From: Schistocerca nitens
Lineage: Eukaryota > Arthropoda > Insecta > Orthoptera > Acrididae
Assembly: GCF_023898315.1 (NCBI RefSeq)
Contig: NC_064614.1
Span: 703,872,720-703,936,719, forward strand
Length of the DNA stretch: 64,000 nt
Reading direction: 5' to 3'
A program made the translations under genes and the position numbers. Under the pieces are notes generated by a model. That model worked only from the letters and a program-made list of their open reading frames with translations. It was not told the DNA's origin and did not search any database. Shown here one piece after another: positions 25,166 through 35,871 of this stretch. Numbering within the stretch: the first letter of the stretch is position 1; each line of letters opens with the position of its first letter.

Positions 25166-26057
25166 TGTATGTTACATTATGACATGTTCTGGAGTAAATG
25201 AGATAACGTGGTCACGTATAAAGGTCTCAGTATGCTGACACGCCAAGAGTTTAAAGTACAAAAAAAGGTGCAAATAGTGTAATGCACCACCATTGTATGC
25301 TAACGTCCGGTGATATGGATTACGTCAGCACACAGTGGGGGCGCGGGAGGGGGGGGGGGGGGAGGAGGTACGAACATATCTGGGTAAGATGACAGAAAAT
25401 TGAAAGCTATGTGTTTCTTTTTTTCCACCAGTCTCGGTATCTGTCCATCTCTAGGGCTGGTGTGATAAATATATAGGTAACTGCACTCTCCCAGTATCGT
25501 GTTAATCAAAAGTTATAACATTCAGAATTCGCAGCTTTTGATTCTCCTACCGAGCTACTTCCTAATCTCCACCTCTCGATGTGATGAGTACATGCATTTT
25601 TAAAGGGACCTTCTCGAAGACGGTACCAACACGAAGAGGGAATAGCCACTGCATCCACGCCAGCATTGTTGTACACCATTGGAGAGAGAAGGAAAGGTCA
25701 AGCCGTACACCAAAACTCAAAGGAATTAATCTTCAGAACTGACACAACGTTTCTTAAGCCACACACGTTCACACCTGAGAGCGTTTCTGAACATACAATT
25801 TCTGATGTGGTTAAACGCGCATTAGCATAATTACGTCAGCTGTGAACAATTCACTTCTCCCTCGACGTGGAATATGTAAACCGTGAATTGCCCTCTGTAG
25901 TCCAAGTGGCGCATTTGATGTGGCGATGCTTCATCAGGTCTCTGACAGTAAGCACACATCAGTGTCTTGTGCTCAGTTACCAGCATAAAGCGTTGCCCTT
26001 CGAGCAAATGACGGAATTGTTGATGGAAGCTTACTCGACATACAACTCACAATCATA
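25166..26057. other. Intergenic with a G-rich run
   Basis: No gene. 25337-25367 is a nearly pure G tract (ggggg-cgcggga-g12-gg-agg), capable of G-quadruplex formation in principle. The remainder shows short random frames. Confidence 0.45.
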
Positions 26058-27412
26058 CACTACTGGCCATTAAAATTGCTACACCAAGAAGAAATGCAGA
26101 AGATAAACGGGTATTCATTGGACAAATATATTATACTAGAACTGACATGTGCACGTAATTTGGGTGCACAGATCCTGAGAAAACAGTACCCAGAACAACC
26201 ACCTCTGGCCGTAATAACGGCCTTGATACGCCTGGGCGTTGAGTCAAACAGAGCTTGGATGGCGTGTACATGTACAGCTGCCCATGCAGCTTCAACACGA
26301 TACCACAGTTCATCAAAGGTAGTGACTGGCGCATAGTGACGAGCCAGTTGCTTGGCCACCATTCACCAGACGTTTTCAATTGGTGAGAGATCTGGAGAAT
26401 GTGCTGGCCAGGGCAGCAGTTGAACATTTTCTGTATCCAGAAAGGTCCGTACAGGACCTGCAACATGCGGTCGTGCATTATCCTGCTGAAATGTAGGGTT
26501 TCGTGGGGATCGAATGAAGGGTAGAGCCACGCGTCGTAACACATCTGAAATGTATCGTCCACTGTTCCAAGTGCCATCAATGCGAACAAAAGGTGACCGA
26601 GACGTATAACCAATGGCACCACATACCATCACGCCAGGTGATACGCCAGTATGGTGATGACGAATACACGCTTCCAATGTGCGTTCACCGCGATGTCGCC
26701 AAACACGGATGCGACCATCATGATGCTGTAAACAGAACCTGTATTCATCCGAAAAAATGACGTTTTGCAATTCATGCACCCGGGTTCGTCGTTGAGTAGA
26801 CCATCGCAGGCGCTCCTGTTTGTGATGCAGCGTCAAGAATAACCGCAGCCATGGTCTCCGAGCTGATAGTCCATGCTGCTGCAAACGTCGTCGAACTGTT
26901 TGTGCAGATGGTTGTTGTCTTGCAAACGTCCTCATCTGTTAACTCAGGGATCGAGACGTGGCTGCACGATCCGTGATACGAGGCCGTTGGGATCCAGCAC
27001 GGCGTTCCGCATTACCCTCCTGAACCCACCGATTCCATATTCTGCTAACAGTCATTGGATCTCGACCAACAGGAGCAGCAATGTCGCGATACTCTAAACC
27101 ACAATCGCGATAGGCTACAATCCGACCTTTATCAAAGTCGGAAACGTGATGGTACACATTTCTTCTCCTTACACGAGGCATCACAACAACGTTTGACCAG
27201 GCAACGCCGGTCAACTGCTGATTGTGTATGAGAAACCGGTTGGAGACTTTCCTCATGTCAGCACGTTGTAGGTGTCGCCACGGGCGCCAACCTTGTGCGA
27301 ATGCTCTGGAAAGCTAATCATTTGCATATCACAGCATCTTCTTCCTGTCGGTTAAATTTCGCGTCTGTAGCACGTCATCATCGTGGTGTAGCAATTTTAA
27401 TGGCCAGTAGTG
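26058..27412 (-). mobile_element. Tc1-type DNA transposon A (DD34E), nearly whole
   Basis: A 29-bp perfect TIR starts cactactggccattaaaatt at 26058 and is mirrored to 27412. TA duplications lie at 26056-26057 and 27413-27414. The 1355-bp element holds a single minus-strand transposase gene. Size, TIR and D-D-34-E layout are all standard for Tc1. Confidence 0.96.
26060..27181 (-). pseudogene. Tc1 transposase (DD34E), two in-frame stops
   Basis: Starts at the ATG at 27181 (MPRVRRRNVYHHVSDFDKGR). A bipartite paired-like HTH follows (YRDIAAPVGRDPMTVSRIW, then SAQTVRRRLQQHGLSARRP). The DDE domain has the first Asp in VIFSDEYRFCL, the second in FQQDNARPHVAG and the Glu in SPDLSPIENVW, with 34 residues between second Asp and Glu. 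All three catalytic residues are present. The frame is unbroken from 27181 to 26060 except for a TAA after SRSLS (26939-26941) and a TGA after ENVW (26363-26365). The usual stop after GGCSGY is absent, so the frame runs into the TIR. Light damage suggests a fairly recent copy. Upstream frame to 27256 is ignored because MPRV is the family start. Confidence 0.93.
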
Positions 27413-28749
27413 TATGTTGACCAACTTGGCTGCAATGAAAACGACTGCTTACTGAAGAACGTCATGGGCTGTCGGTGTTGGTCTACTCATTGCTGAAGTA
27501 CTGTACCTACTGCAGTTGCAAACACATCAACCATTAAAGAGAGAGATGCTTTCATAACAGGGTGTGCTGAAAGTGCAACCTCAGCAATAGTCATCTTCAC
27601 TTTTATAAAGGTGTCTCACCTTCAGTAGCCCATAGAATTTTATCATTCAGTTTTGGTGAGCCTCACAAGAGTTCATTCAGTGGAGCGGCCAAGATTGCAA
27701 GTTTGCACACCAAACAGCGATTGAAATAATAGACGCCAAGGATTCATCAAAATTCACGAAATGTCACAGGCTGGGGGGAGTTGGTTGTGGCTTCTACTTT
27801 CTCCTGTGGTGGCCATATTCCTTAGGCATTGATGGTATAACCCAGGGGATGAACTTCTGCTGCTCCAAATAAGCACTTCAAAGGTGTATGAGTAATCAGT
27901 GTATACGGAGGAGAGGAAATACTTGGTGTAAATATTCCAGATATTAGACTTCAGAGCTCGACGTCACCAAGCCATCATCAGCAAAGACATAGCAGAAGTC
28001 AACATCATGTATGACTTCGTCCAAAAAGTGCCAGAAGGTTTGCACAGGGTCGCATCAATTAAATGGCATCCTAGTAAATTCGAAGAGACTGAATAGTGTT
28101 AGACAGCGGTTTTAATTATGTCTTCTGGAACTATGGATATTTGGTTAAAACATATGTACTAACATGGGAAAGATGTGTTCGCTGTGGATGTTAGATGCAA
28201 AATCTTCAATGTACGTGGACCACATAATGGCCAGGAATAGTTCTGGCGTTAAGCTGTCTATAACCACCATATAGGTGCCATCCATTAGCAACTGTGTGCA
28301 GAGGTAAGGCCCAGTTAACGCTCAACAGGCGGCAGATTCCATGAGCGAGTATGCAGGAATAGTCTTGCTTCGCTAGTTTCAATTTCTCTGGTGCTGAGTG
28401 ACGAAATCGAGCGTGAATCACTGGTCCTGGAATAATTAGTATGTAATGCACTATTGAGTGCTATACCGGCGTTAGCGTGAATAGCTGCCGAGTGGTCTCT
28501 GGAAACTGCTTGAAAAATTCTAAATATGGAGCCTCACCTGCAGCAGTGTCTTCAACACAGCATGAACGTCCATGGCTGACTAAGTTAGTGGTAGTGTCGA
28601 AGAGGTGTCGATGATGAAGAACCAGTAGCAATCCGTAAAATAACAGAAAGACTACTCTGAGAATAGGCTGCACCACATCTGCCATAAGGAACTGCCAGTC
28701 AGAATTATGACAGAAGCCTGAGTTTAGTAACACTATCAAATCGTGAAGC

Positions 28750-30190
28750 GGCAGGTAATGATCAGATGGTCGTTACTTCGTTATCTCGTTATGAAAAGAC
28801 TCTTAAATTGTCTGAGCTTGCTTTCCAACTACCTTCATTGTCTACAAGAGCCTGAAAGCCATTTTTGCGGTCAACCAGAAAGCAATGGAGCACATACTGA
28901 CCATAATTTCCAGTTTGCAGGTCCGCAATAATCTTTGTGCTCACTGAAAGAAAATGTACCTACTTGCTATTCGCTTAGTGCGATCAGGGACTGTGACTAT
29001 AAATAAAAGTTTTGAGTTTTAACTGATTGATATGTTGTGTAAAAGTTCACTTGCACCAAATATAAGTTTTAAATTGTAACTAATGTTCCTTTCAGAAACA
29101 GCACTATTAACAGTTCAGAGGCAACTTCTATGGGAAGCTCCAAGTAATTGATCGCCTTCAAAGTGGAAAATAATCTCGCCACTTGCTGTGCTGTTTTGTC
29201 AATACTACGAGTGGCACACAAACAGTTACCTCCAAGAAAACTATACAGTCCAGGGCGACATACAGTCCTTGACAGTTAACTTCCTATTTTTACCGAAAAA
29301 GTCAAGTCTGCCCAGCTCTGATATCATCCAAGGCATAACACACGTGGGCTTTTGACTGACATGGACAGTTTGATATCTTGGTGTAAAGTGTGTGTCATAC
29401 CACTGCATCTCTGGCTGTATTTATATAGGAACACAGAGGACCACAAAATGAAACATTTGCTATCAACCACCCTAGGCACAGGTAGCAGAATTTAAATGGC
29501 CCCTTTCTTGGATACATAGCCACTAACAGCTCTGTCGTTAAACAATTTGCAATCTTCTTAAGTTTTGTGCAAAAAGACTTCAGTTTGCCTCAGTTACTGA
29601 AGAATTTTAGCTCCACTGCATTTAAACTTTGCCAGCTAGAATTTTTAGAACGGAACCAAAAGTAGAACATGACTTCTCCACTGCCTCTTTAAGATTCCTT
29701 GTAACCATTGTTACTTGTAATACAGCTGTATTATTTCATGAATGTAATCGAGCGCTCTAACTAGTACTTTCTATTATAAATACAAATGATATTTAATCTA
29801 TCATGAATAAGGACGCTTTCGTTCCAAATTTGGTTTTTAGTAAACAACTTGAAAAATAATAGAGGTAGCTTTTGTAGTCACATTTTTAATGTTTTTACAT
29901 GAAACTGAAGCCCCATACACATATGCAGCTTCAGTTTTTCGTAAAAATGCCAGTTTTAACCCAAATATTGCTCTGATCGCGTTGAGAGTTGTAACTTTTA
30001 ATTATTACATATTCTGACCAATTTTTAGCTTCCTAGTTTTATTATTCAGCATCACTTGTTTTTCTCTTAAGGTTGTGTAACATATTCATTTCATCATTCT
30101 GAGACTTTACAATGTTAATATTAAAACATTTAAGCATACACTGACAAATTTTGGAAAAGTTATTTTAATTTTTAATTTCATTCTTAAGTT
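28750..30190. other. Unassigned AT-rich insert within the Gypsy fossil
   Basis: About 1.4 kb lying between protease-region pieces of the fossil. I see no TIRs, SINE head, tail repeat or recognisable protein in it on either strand. It ends on an AT-rich run near 30150-30190. Confidence 0.45.
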
Positions 30191-30570
30191 ATGCTGCAGT
30201 CCTTTGTATGTTAAGCACAGGCATGTTATGATGATGTGGTGCTGACCGTAGTGAAGAGGGGTAAGCCCCAGCACACTCAGTCCCCTCTGTGTCTCTTACA
30301 GTGATACAGTACTTGTTTCTATTCGCACAATCATATGTCTGGATAGTAGAGACATTGGCAGCAAAGAGGAGACAGTCCTCACTTCTGTGGCGAGGCAGAT
30401 GGGAAGATAGGTCAATGATACTGTGGCATCTGTAACCATTAGCAACTGTAGTTTTGTGTAGGCCTCTGTGACAAACAGCCAATGGCTGACTTTTAAAGAG
30501 CCAGCCGCCATTATTTCTGACTTTGTGCACGATTCCCATCCTACATGGGGGACAGAATTTCCACTCACTA

Positions 30571-32728
30571 GTCCGTGAGACGAGTGATTGGTACTGACAG
30601 TTCCGGCGGGCAGACGGCGCTGTTGCCGAACGTGGCTCACAGCACGCGGCGCACTGTCTGCTACATGCATTCTCTAGCAGCAGAAATAAAAGCGAGACAA
30701 AATACAAGTCGTATTGGTACGCGTGAATTTATTTAAAGTTGATGCTTGAAATATATTAACTCTAAAACTGATAAGAGCTATTTAGTACAAGTATCTAAGA
30801 TGCTGAAACATAATAAAGTTATTTGTTAAACTTCACAACTGAAATGAAAATTATTTTCGCAAGTTGTTGAACATTAGCAGTTTTGGTTTCCATTGTTAAG
30901 TATTAGCATTATTAATTTGTTCTACTACAAGCTACAGAATAATTGGTCAGTGTATTAAGAGTTATAATCTGAAGAAAGTACTCACAATATGATGATCTGG
31001 TTGTAGATCGATAGCAAACTCCCTCCTTACATTCCTGAATACGTTGTAGTTACTGTAATGGAAAAACACCACTCACATCACTGTCAGAATCTGATTTGAC
31101 ATTGTCTTCCTCAGCATTACTCGAACTATCACTGCTCTCTCCCAGATGTATAATTAAATTTTCGCTGCATTCTTCCACAACCCCTACGGTTTTGGCCGCC
31201 TCTCTGATGGCACTTGCAGTGCTGTATACAATTTTAGCCCACGTCTCGCTTGTCACTTTATTGATAGCTGCTGGAAGGAGAGTTTCCACTTCAGAGATCG
31301 TGAAACTTTTATTGTTTGCAGCAATGTAATTTTTTATCTGCGCCCAAACTCCTTCAATTGCATTGAAGTAACAGTGGTATGGAGGAAGCCGAACGATTTC
31401 ATGCCCATGCCCTTTAGCAATCTCGTCAATTACATATGTTGGAAATTGGGGTTTCCTTTGTGCCACGATTTCGAGCAGTTCCGCCTTCCTTAAATCTTCT
31501 CTGAAATCTACTTTTCGCCGTTTCAACCACTGAATGATATCGTCTTTTTTTGTTGCCAAGGTTGGTGCCTTATCGTGAACAACGGAATGATAAGGCTCAT
31601 TGTCCATAACAATCACTGGTGGACTTGTCAGATTCGTCATAAGCGATTTCTCGAACCATTCTTGAAATACTACACTGTTCATTTCTTCATGGTAATCTCC
31701 CGTCTTTTTTTACCGAAACATTTTCAAGCAGTTTGGCACAAAACCTTTCGATGTTCCTGCATGTAAGACAATAATACGCCCTCCTTTGCCAACAGGCACT
31801 GCCATTGTCCCCTCGGGCGTTCCATCATTCCAGCCTCTACGTAAAGAATGGCTGGCATTGACCCAAGTTTCATCTAACCACACTATACTTTCGAATTCCA
31901 CACCCATGATCCTGCGCAGAAATCTGCACCGCCATACTACATCTGTCCTTTCCATTAATATTTTGCGTCCGTTAAACAGTGAATAGCTGAAGCCTATGTC
32001 TTTCAACACTGTACGCAATGAAAATTTGCTCCCTTTAAAAAGATCATCTTTCTGAAGCGACACCTGTAATTTAGATAGAGTGGGATGTTCCCTTCTCTTA
32101 TAATAGCTGTATATATGACGACGAATAGCGTCTTTCTGAAAATCGTCCAAAGCTGTCACCTGCTTATTTCTCGGTCGCTTCTTTCCTGGTGTGTGCAGCT
32201 TTGTTGTGCCACTCTCGTCACAATCTACACTATACTGTTCTTTCCCTGTCTTTACAACAGTGTTCTTACTTATTTTCAATGCTGCTGCAGTTCTCTTCAC
32301 AGCCTGAACAACAGGAATTAAGGGCCCACCTTTGTCCTTTTCTTTCTCAAAGTAATCCCTCACAGAGCACACGAATTCACGGGCCTGGGTGTGTAGCACA
32401 CTTTTCTTCCTCCGTTTCACTTCTTGTGTTGGGCTGGTACTACCCGCCGCACTAGACATTGTTTACAACGAAACATAAACAAAGAAACACTAAAAACAAC
32501 AAAAACGAAATAAACTGCGAATTCAACTTCAGACAAACGACGAACGACCGCACCGCCTGCATGCGAGGCACTGGTAAGTTTCATAAGCGCGCGCGACCGG
32601 GTTTCAGAGCGGCAACGTGGCCCTTGCTACCCGCTCAAAGTCAGGCCGTCATTGGCTGCCTGCCTGCGGTCGCTAGGCAACGGAAAGACGCTACCGAGCT
32701 GTCAATACCAAAGACTCGTCTCCCAGAC
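30571..32728 (-). mobile_element. Sailor-type DNA transposon (DD82E), nearly whole
   Basis: Imperfect TIRs: gtccgtgagacgagtgattgg from 30571, and on the opposite strand gtctgggagacgagtctttgg from 32728; similarity continues through the next 15-40 bases (ggta-tgacag). TA duplications lie at 30569-30570 and 32729-32730. The 2158-bp element has one minus-strand transposase gene and GC-rich subterminal regions. The TA target, DDE fold and 82-residue spacing between second Asp and Glu fit the DD82E (Sailor) branch of the IS630-Tc1-mariner superfamily. It lies inside a Gypsy fossil. Confidence 0.9.
31050..32459 (-). pseudogene. DD82E (Sailor-type) transposase, one in-frame stop
   Basis: The ATG at 32459 opens MSSAAGSTSPTQEVKRRKKS. 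A basic N-terminal region and HTH-like segment (AAALKISKNTVVKTG) follow, then FSLRTVLKDIGFSYS. The catalytic region is IVWLDETWVNASHSLRRGW (first Asp), VIVMDNEPYHSVVH (second Asp) and LPPYHCYFNAIEGVWAQIK (Glu). By count 82 residues lie between second Asp and Glu, filled partly by the insertion DIIQWLKRRKVDFREDLRKA. The acidic serine-rich tail (SSDSSSNAEEDNVKSDSDS) ends at 31050. The frame is open over about 469 codons except for one TAA at 31710-31712, where a neighbouring serine codon would be expected. All catalytic residues are present. Unusually well kept for this window. Confidence 0.92.
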
Positions 32729-33560
32729 TATAGAGCCAAACCGCTGTGGTACCAACAAACTTTTGTGGTTGAAGCCAATCGTTGGCATGTTCTTGGCGAG
32801 CAGGGGCGCTGTGACTGGCGGATGGAACACTATGTTTTTGCAGGGCAGCGACTTGCACAGTAAGTTCAGTGATTTGTGCTTGAAATGATGCGGGAGTATT
32901 GTCTGACTGTGGGCAAATAGCTGCCACACATGTGGACAGGTACATCTCTTTGATACTTTCTGCACTTTGTGCAAGTGCATCAAGATCGCCAGCGTATACT
33001 ATAAGTATCTTCTGGGCTTCTGGTGGTCGGCGAAACTGTCAGATGATCCATGGAATATCTTTGTTGATGGGGTTATTTGCTAGAGTAACTCACTGGTACG
33101 AAGTAACTTTTGTAGGTGTTTTGTTTCGGACTGCGACAGTTGATTAAGGCATTTTTAAAGGTTGATTATGATCTATACTTGGCGGTGAAGCCAAAATGTC
33201 CTGTACTTCCATAGCCCACATCTTCATCCAATGCAGTGACAATGTAATTGGGTTTTGTTTCATAGGCAATCGTGTGAGATAGCACAAATTGGTTCTCCAA
33301 TTGTGCAAGACACAAGACTGGGTTTTGTTGACAGAATGGTGGTTGTTTGACCTTGACAAGGTAAATAAGTGCACTCCTAGGCACACCTACATTCGGTGGG
33401 GGGTCCTGCATTGCAGTATTACGGTTCAATATGCAGAAGGTGAACTGCGCAGTTGGCACAGTGTTTTGTGTTTTCTGTTTGGAGCAGCATTGTACGTCGG
33501 TTAACGGCCTTAGATCACGTTGGGGTAACCAAAAATGCTGCTGTTTAGAAGTGTTCATTT

Positions 33561-34226
33561 TATTGGCAACGTTTAATAATATCACATACCATACAAGGAC
33601 ACACAAAAACCACAGAAAAAAATCGTAAGACAAAGCCAAGGAATAATTATATAAAACAAAGAATAAACATGTATCATCAGATAGGTTGTGGAGCAAAAAA
33701 CTTTGTTTCTTAATCATGTTTGACATTGCAATGTATAATTGCATCAAAAGAATTGATAAAACCGATTCAACATTGTAAGTCTCAAACAGATTTCCACAAC
33801 TACCATCAACAACATTTGCCTCATCCCAGTTCCCAGAGGAGTGTAAATAGTGACACTGCTACCAAGAGTTGATCATACCATCGAGATCGTAGTTATCACT
33901 ATATGTAGCGGGGCACTGAGTAGCGACCCCTCCTTTGAGAATTTTCCTGTATCCCCAGACATTATTCTGCAAGATTCTAAGGGCAATGAATTATTTCATT
34001 GATTTTTTTGCATTAACACACATAAGTAAACATACAAATGAATTTTGTTATTTTGTGTTGTATGGAAAAGCCGATGTAAGTAGAGAATTTTTTTTTTAAT
34101 CTGAGCCTTCACAAAAAGATATGACTAAGAATTATTTTGCCCTTTCTCTGTTGATTAATGTAATTAAAATAGTGAAATCTATTATGTATACTAATATGTA
34201 AAAGGTATTATTACATTTCTTTACTA
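33561..34226. other. Possible leader/LTR of the Gypsy fossil; no gene seen
   Basis: A GC-richer patch at 33900-33960 (gcggggcactgagtagcgac) resembles sequence near Gypsy LTR borders, but no partner copy was found. The rest is AT-rich without signature. Confidence 0.3.
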
Positions 34227-35452
34227 GACTGAAGAGCCAAAGAAACTGGTACTCATGCCTAATATCGTGTAGGGCCCCTGCAAGCACACAGAAGTGCTGC
34301 AACATGATGTGGCATGCACTCGACTAATATCTGAAGTAGTGCTGGAGATAACTGACACCAGGAATCCTCCATGGCTGTTCATAAATACGTAAGAGTACGA
34401 GGGAGTGGAGATCTTTTCTGAACAGTATGCTGCAAGGGATCCCAGATATGCTCAACAATGTTCATCTCCGGGGAATATGGTAGCCAGCGGACTTATTTAA
34501 ACTCAGAAGAGTGTTTCTGAAGAGACTCTGTAGCAACTCTGGACGTGTGGGGTGTCGCATTGTCCTGCTGGAATTGCCAAGTCTGTCGGAATGCTCAATG
34601 GACATGAATGGATGTGGGTGATCAGACATAATGCTAATGTATGTGTCACCTGTTAGAGTCGTATCTAGATGTATCAGGGGTCCCATATCACTCCAACTGC
34701 ACGTGCCCCACACCATTACAGAGTCTCCACTAGCTTGAAAAGTCCCCTGCTGGCACGCAGGACCCATGGATTCATGAGGTAGTCTCCACACCCACACATG
34801 TCCATCCTCTTGATACAATTTGAAACGAGACTCATCCGACCAGGTAACATGTTTCCAGTCATCAATAGCCCAATGGCGGTCTTGACGGGCCCAGGCGAGG
34901 CGTAAACCTGTGTGCCGTGCAGTCATCAAGGCTACACGAGTGGGCCTTCGGCTCTGAAAGCCCATATCGATGATGTTTCGTTGAATGGTTCGCACACTGA
35001 CACTTGGTTATGGCCCAGCATTGAAATGAGCAGCAGTTTCGGAAGGGTTGCAGTTCTGTAACGTTGAACGATTCTGTTCAGTCATCATTGGTCCCTTTCT
35101 TGCAGGATCTTTTTCCGGCCGCAGCCATGTCGGAGATTTGGTGTTTTACTGGTTTTACTGGATTCCTGATATTCATGGTATACTCGTGAAATGCTTGTAC
35201 ACGAAAATCCCCTCTTTATTGCTACCTCGGAGATGCTGTCCCTCATCGCTCGTGCCACGACTATAACATTACGTTCAAACTCACTTAAATCTTCATAACC
35301 TGCCGTTGTAGCAGCAGTAATCGATCTAACAGCTGCGCCAGATACTTGTTGTCTTACATAGGCGTTGCCGACCTCAGCGCCGTATTCTGTCTGTTTACAC
35401 TTACATGTATTTGAATACATATGCTTGTATCAGTTTCTTTGGGGCTTCAGTC
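34227..35452 (-). mobile_element. Tc1-type DNA transposon B
   Basis: Ends gactgaag-gccaaagaaactgg at 34227 and the matching reverse complement (ccagtttcttt-ggcttcagtc, here cagtttctttggggcttcagtc) ending at 35452. TA duplications lie at 34225-34226 and 35453-35454. The 1226-bp element carries one minus-strand transposase relic. I recognise this end sequence and the coding region from a common orthopteran Tc1 family. Confidence 0.93.
34462..35306 (-). pseudogene. Tc1 transposase, damaged
   Basis: The family normally begins MAGYEDLSEFER; here the first codon position (35304-35306) reads Thr, so the native start is lost. The HTH region SEVAIKRGFSCTSISRVYHEY and GCGRKKILQERDQ follow to about 35085. 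A frame change leads into MRTIQRNIIDMGFQSRRPTR at 34995, then HVTWSDESRFKLYQEDGHVW with the first Asp. Another frame change after about 34640 scrambles the region that should hold the second Asp and the Glu. The usual product is about 340 residues and acts at the TIRs; this one cannot. Confidence 0.85.
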
Positions 35453-35639
35453 TATGTTCTCCTGTGGATACAAAAAGATAATTACAGCAATGGCACCTAA
35501 ATAGATTAAGGTGAGCATGAGTTTCTCCTCTGGGCACATGTTCTGGTGAAAATCTGTATCCATTTCTTCAATTTGATAGTTTATAAGTTCTACAGTTGAT
35601 CAATAGATTCCACAGGCATTCTTACGAAATTGTAAGACT

Positions 35640-35830
35640 TGTTATTGTTCAAAGGTTTCGTTGATGTTAGCTGCATCTGGGGATTGAAAAATATCAACGG
35701 TAATAGATGAAAATTAGTGCTGAACCAGGACTCAAACTTAGATTTCCCTCTTCATGCGAGCTGATGCCTTAACTGCCTTGGCCATCTGAGCGCACTTCCC
35801 AATCGACACAAATTCCCGGCCTGTTACACA
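35640..35830 (-). mobile_element. SINE-like element with a second type of tRNA head
   Basis: Minus strand from about 35815: ccgggaatttgtgtcg, then agatggccaaggcagttaag (box A-like) and gtttgagtcctggttcagca (box B-like), followed by a body with tcaacg-tgatatt-like runs. The head resembles a tRNA but is distinct from the SINE at 18164. No clear target duplication was seen, so the ends are approximate. Confidence 0.6.
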
Positions 35831-35871
35831 TTACTGACATAACATCACTTACACGTGGACAGACTAATATA

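Larger units (their letters stand above)
27540..33560 (-). mobile_element. LTR retrotransposon fossil, Gypsy-like, with two insertions
   Basis: A fossil read on the minus strand. Gag-like sequence lies at about 33480-32730 (including a stretch PPFCQQNPVLCLAQLENQF). Protease-region sequence lies at about 30568-30200 and again 28740-28500 (WQFLMADVVQPIL), and RT sequence at about 28460-27540 (GGYRQLNARTIPGHY; DFCYVFADD). The parts are in normal order but separated by a Sailor-type transposon (30571-32728) and by an unassigned insert (about 28750-30190). No integrase or LTR pair was identified; 33900-33960 is a weak LTR candidate. It is broken in many places and older than the Sailor element it contains. 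Confidence 0.72.

Noticed and set aside
32459-32863. Plus-strand frame of 134 codons opposite the Sailor transposase start
   Set aside because: Lies across the element's GC-rich subterminal region and TIR, with no family match; a shadow of the real features.
35085-35420. Upstream extension of the Tc1-B transposase to the ATG at 35420
   Set aside because: The family start is at the AGYEDLSEFER position (35306). The upstream codons run through the element's TIR and leader.
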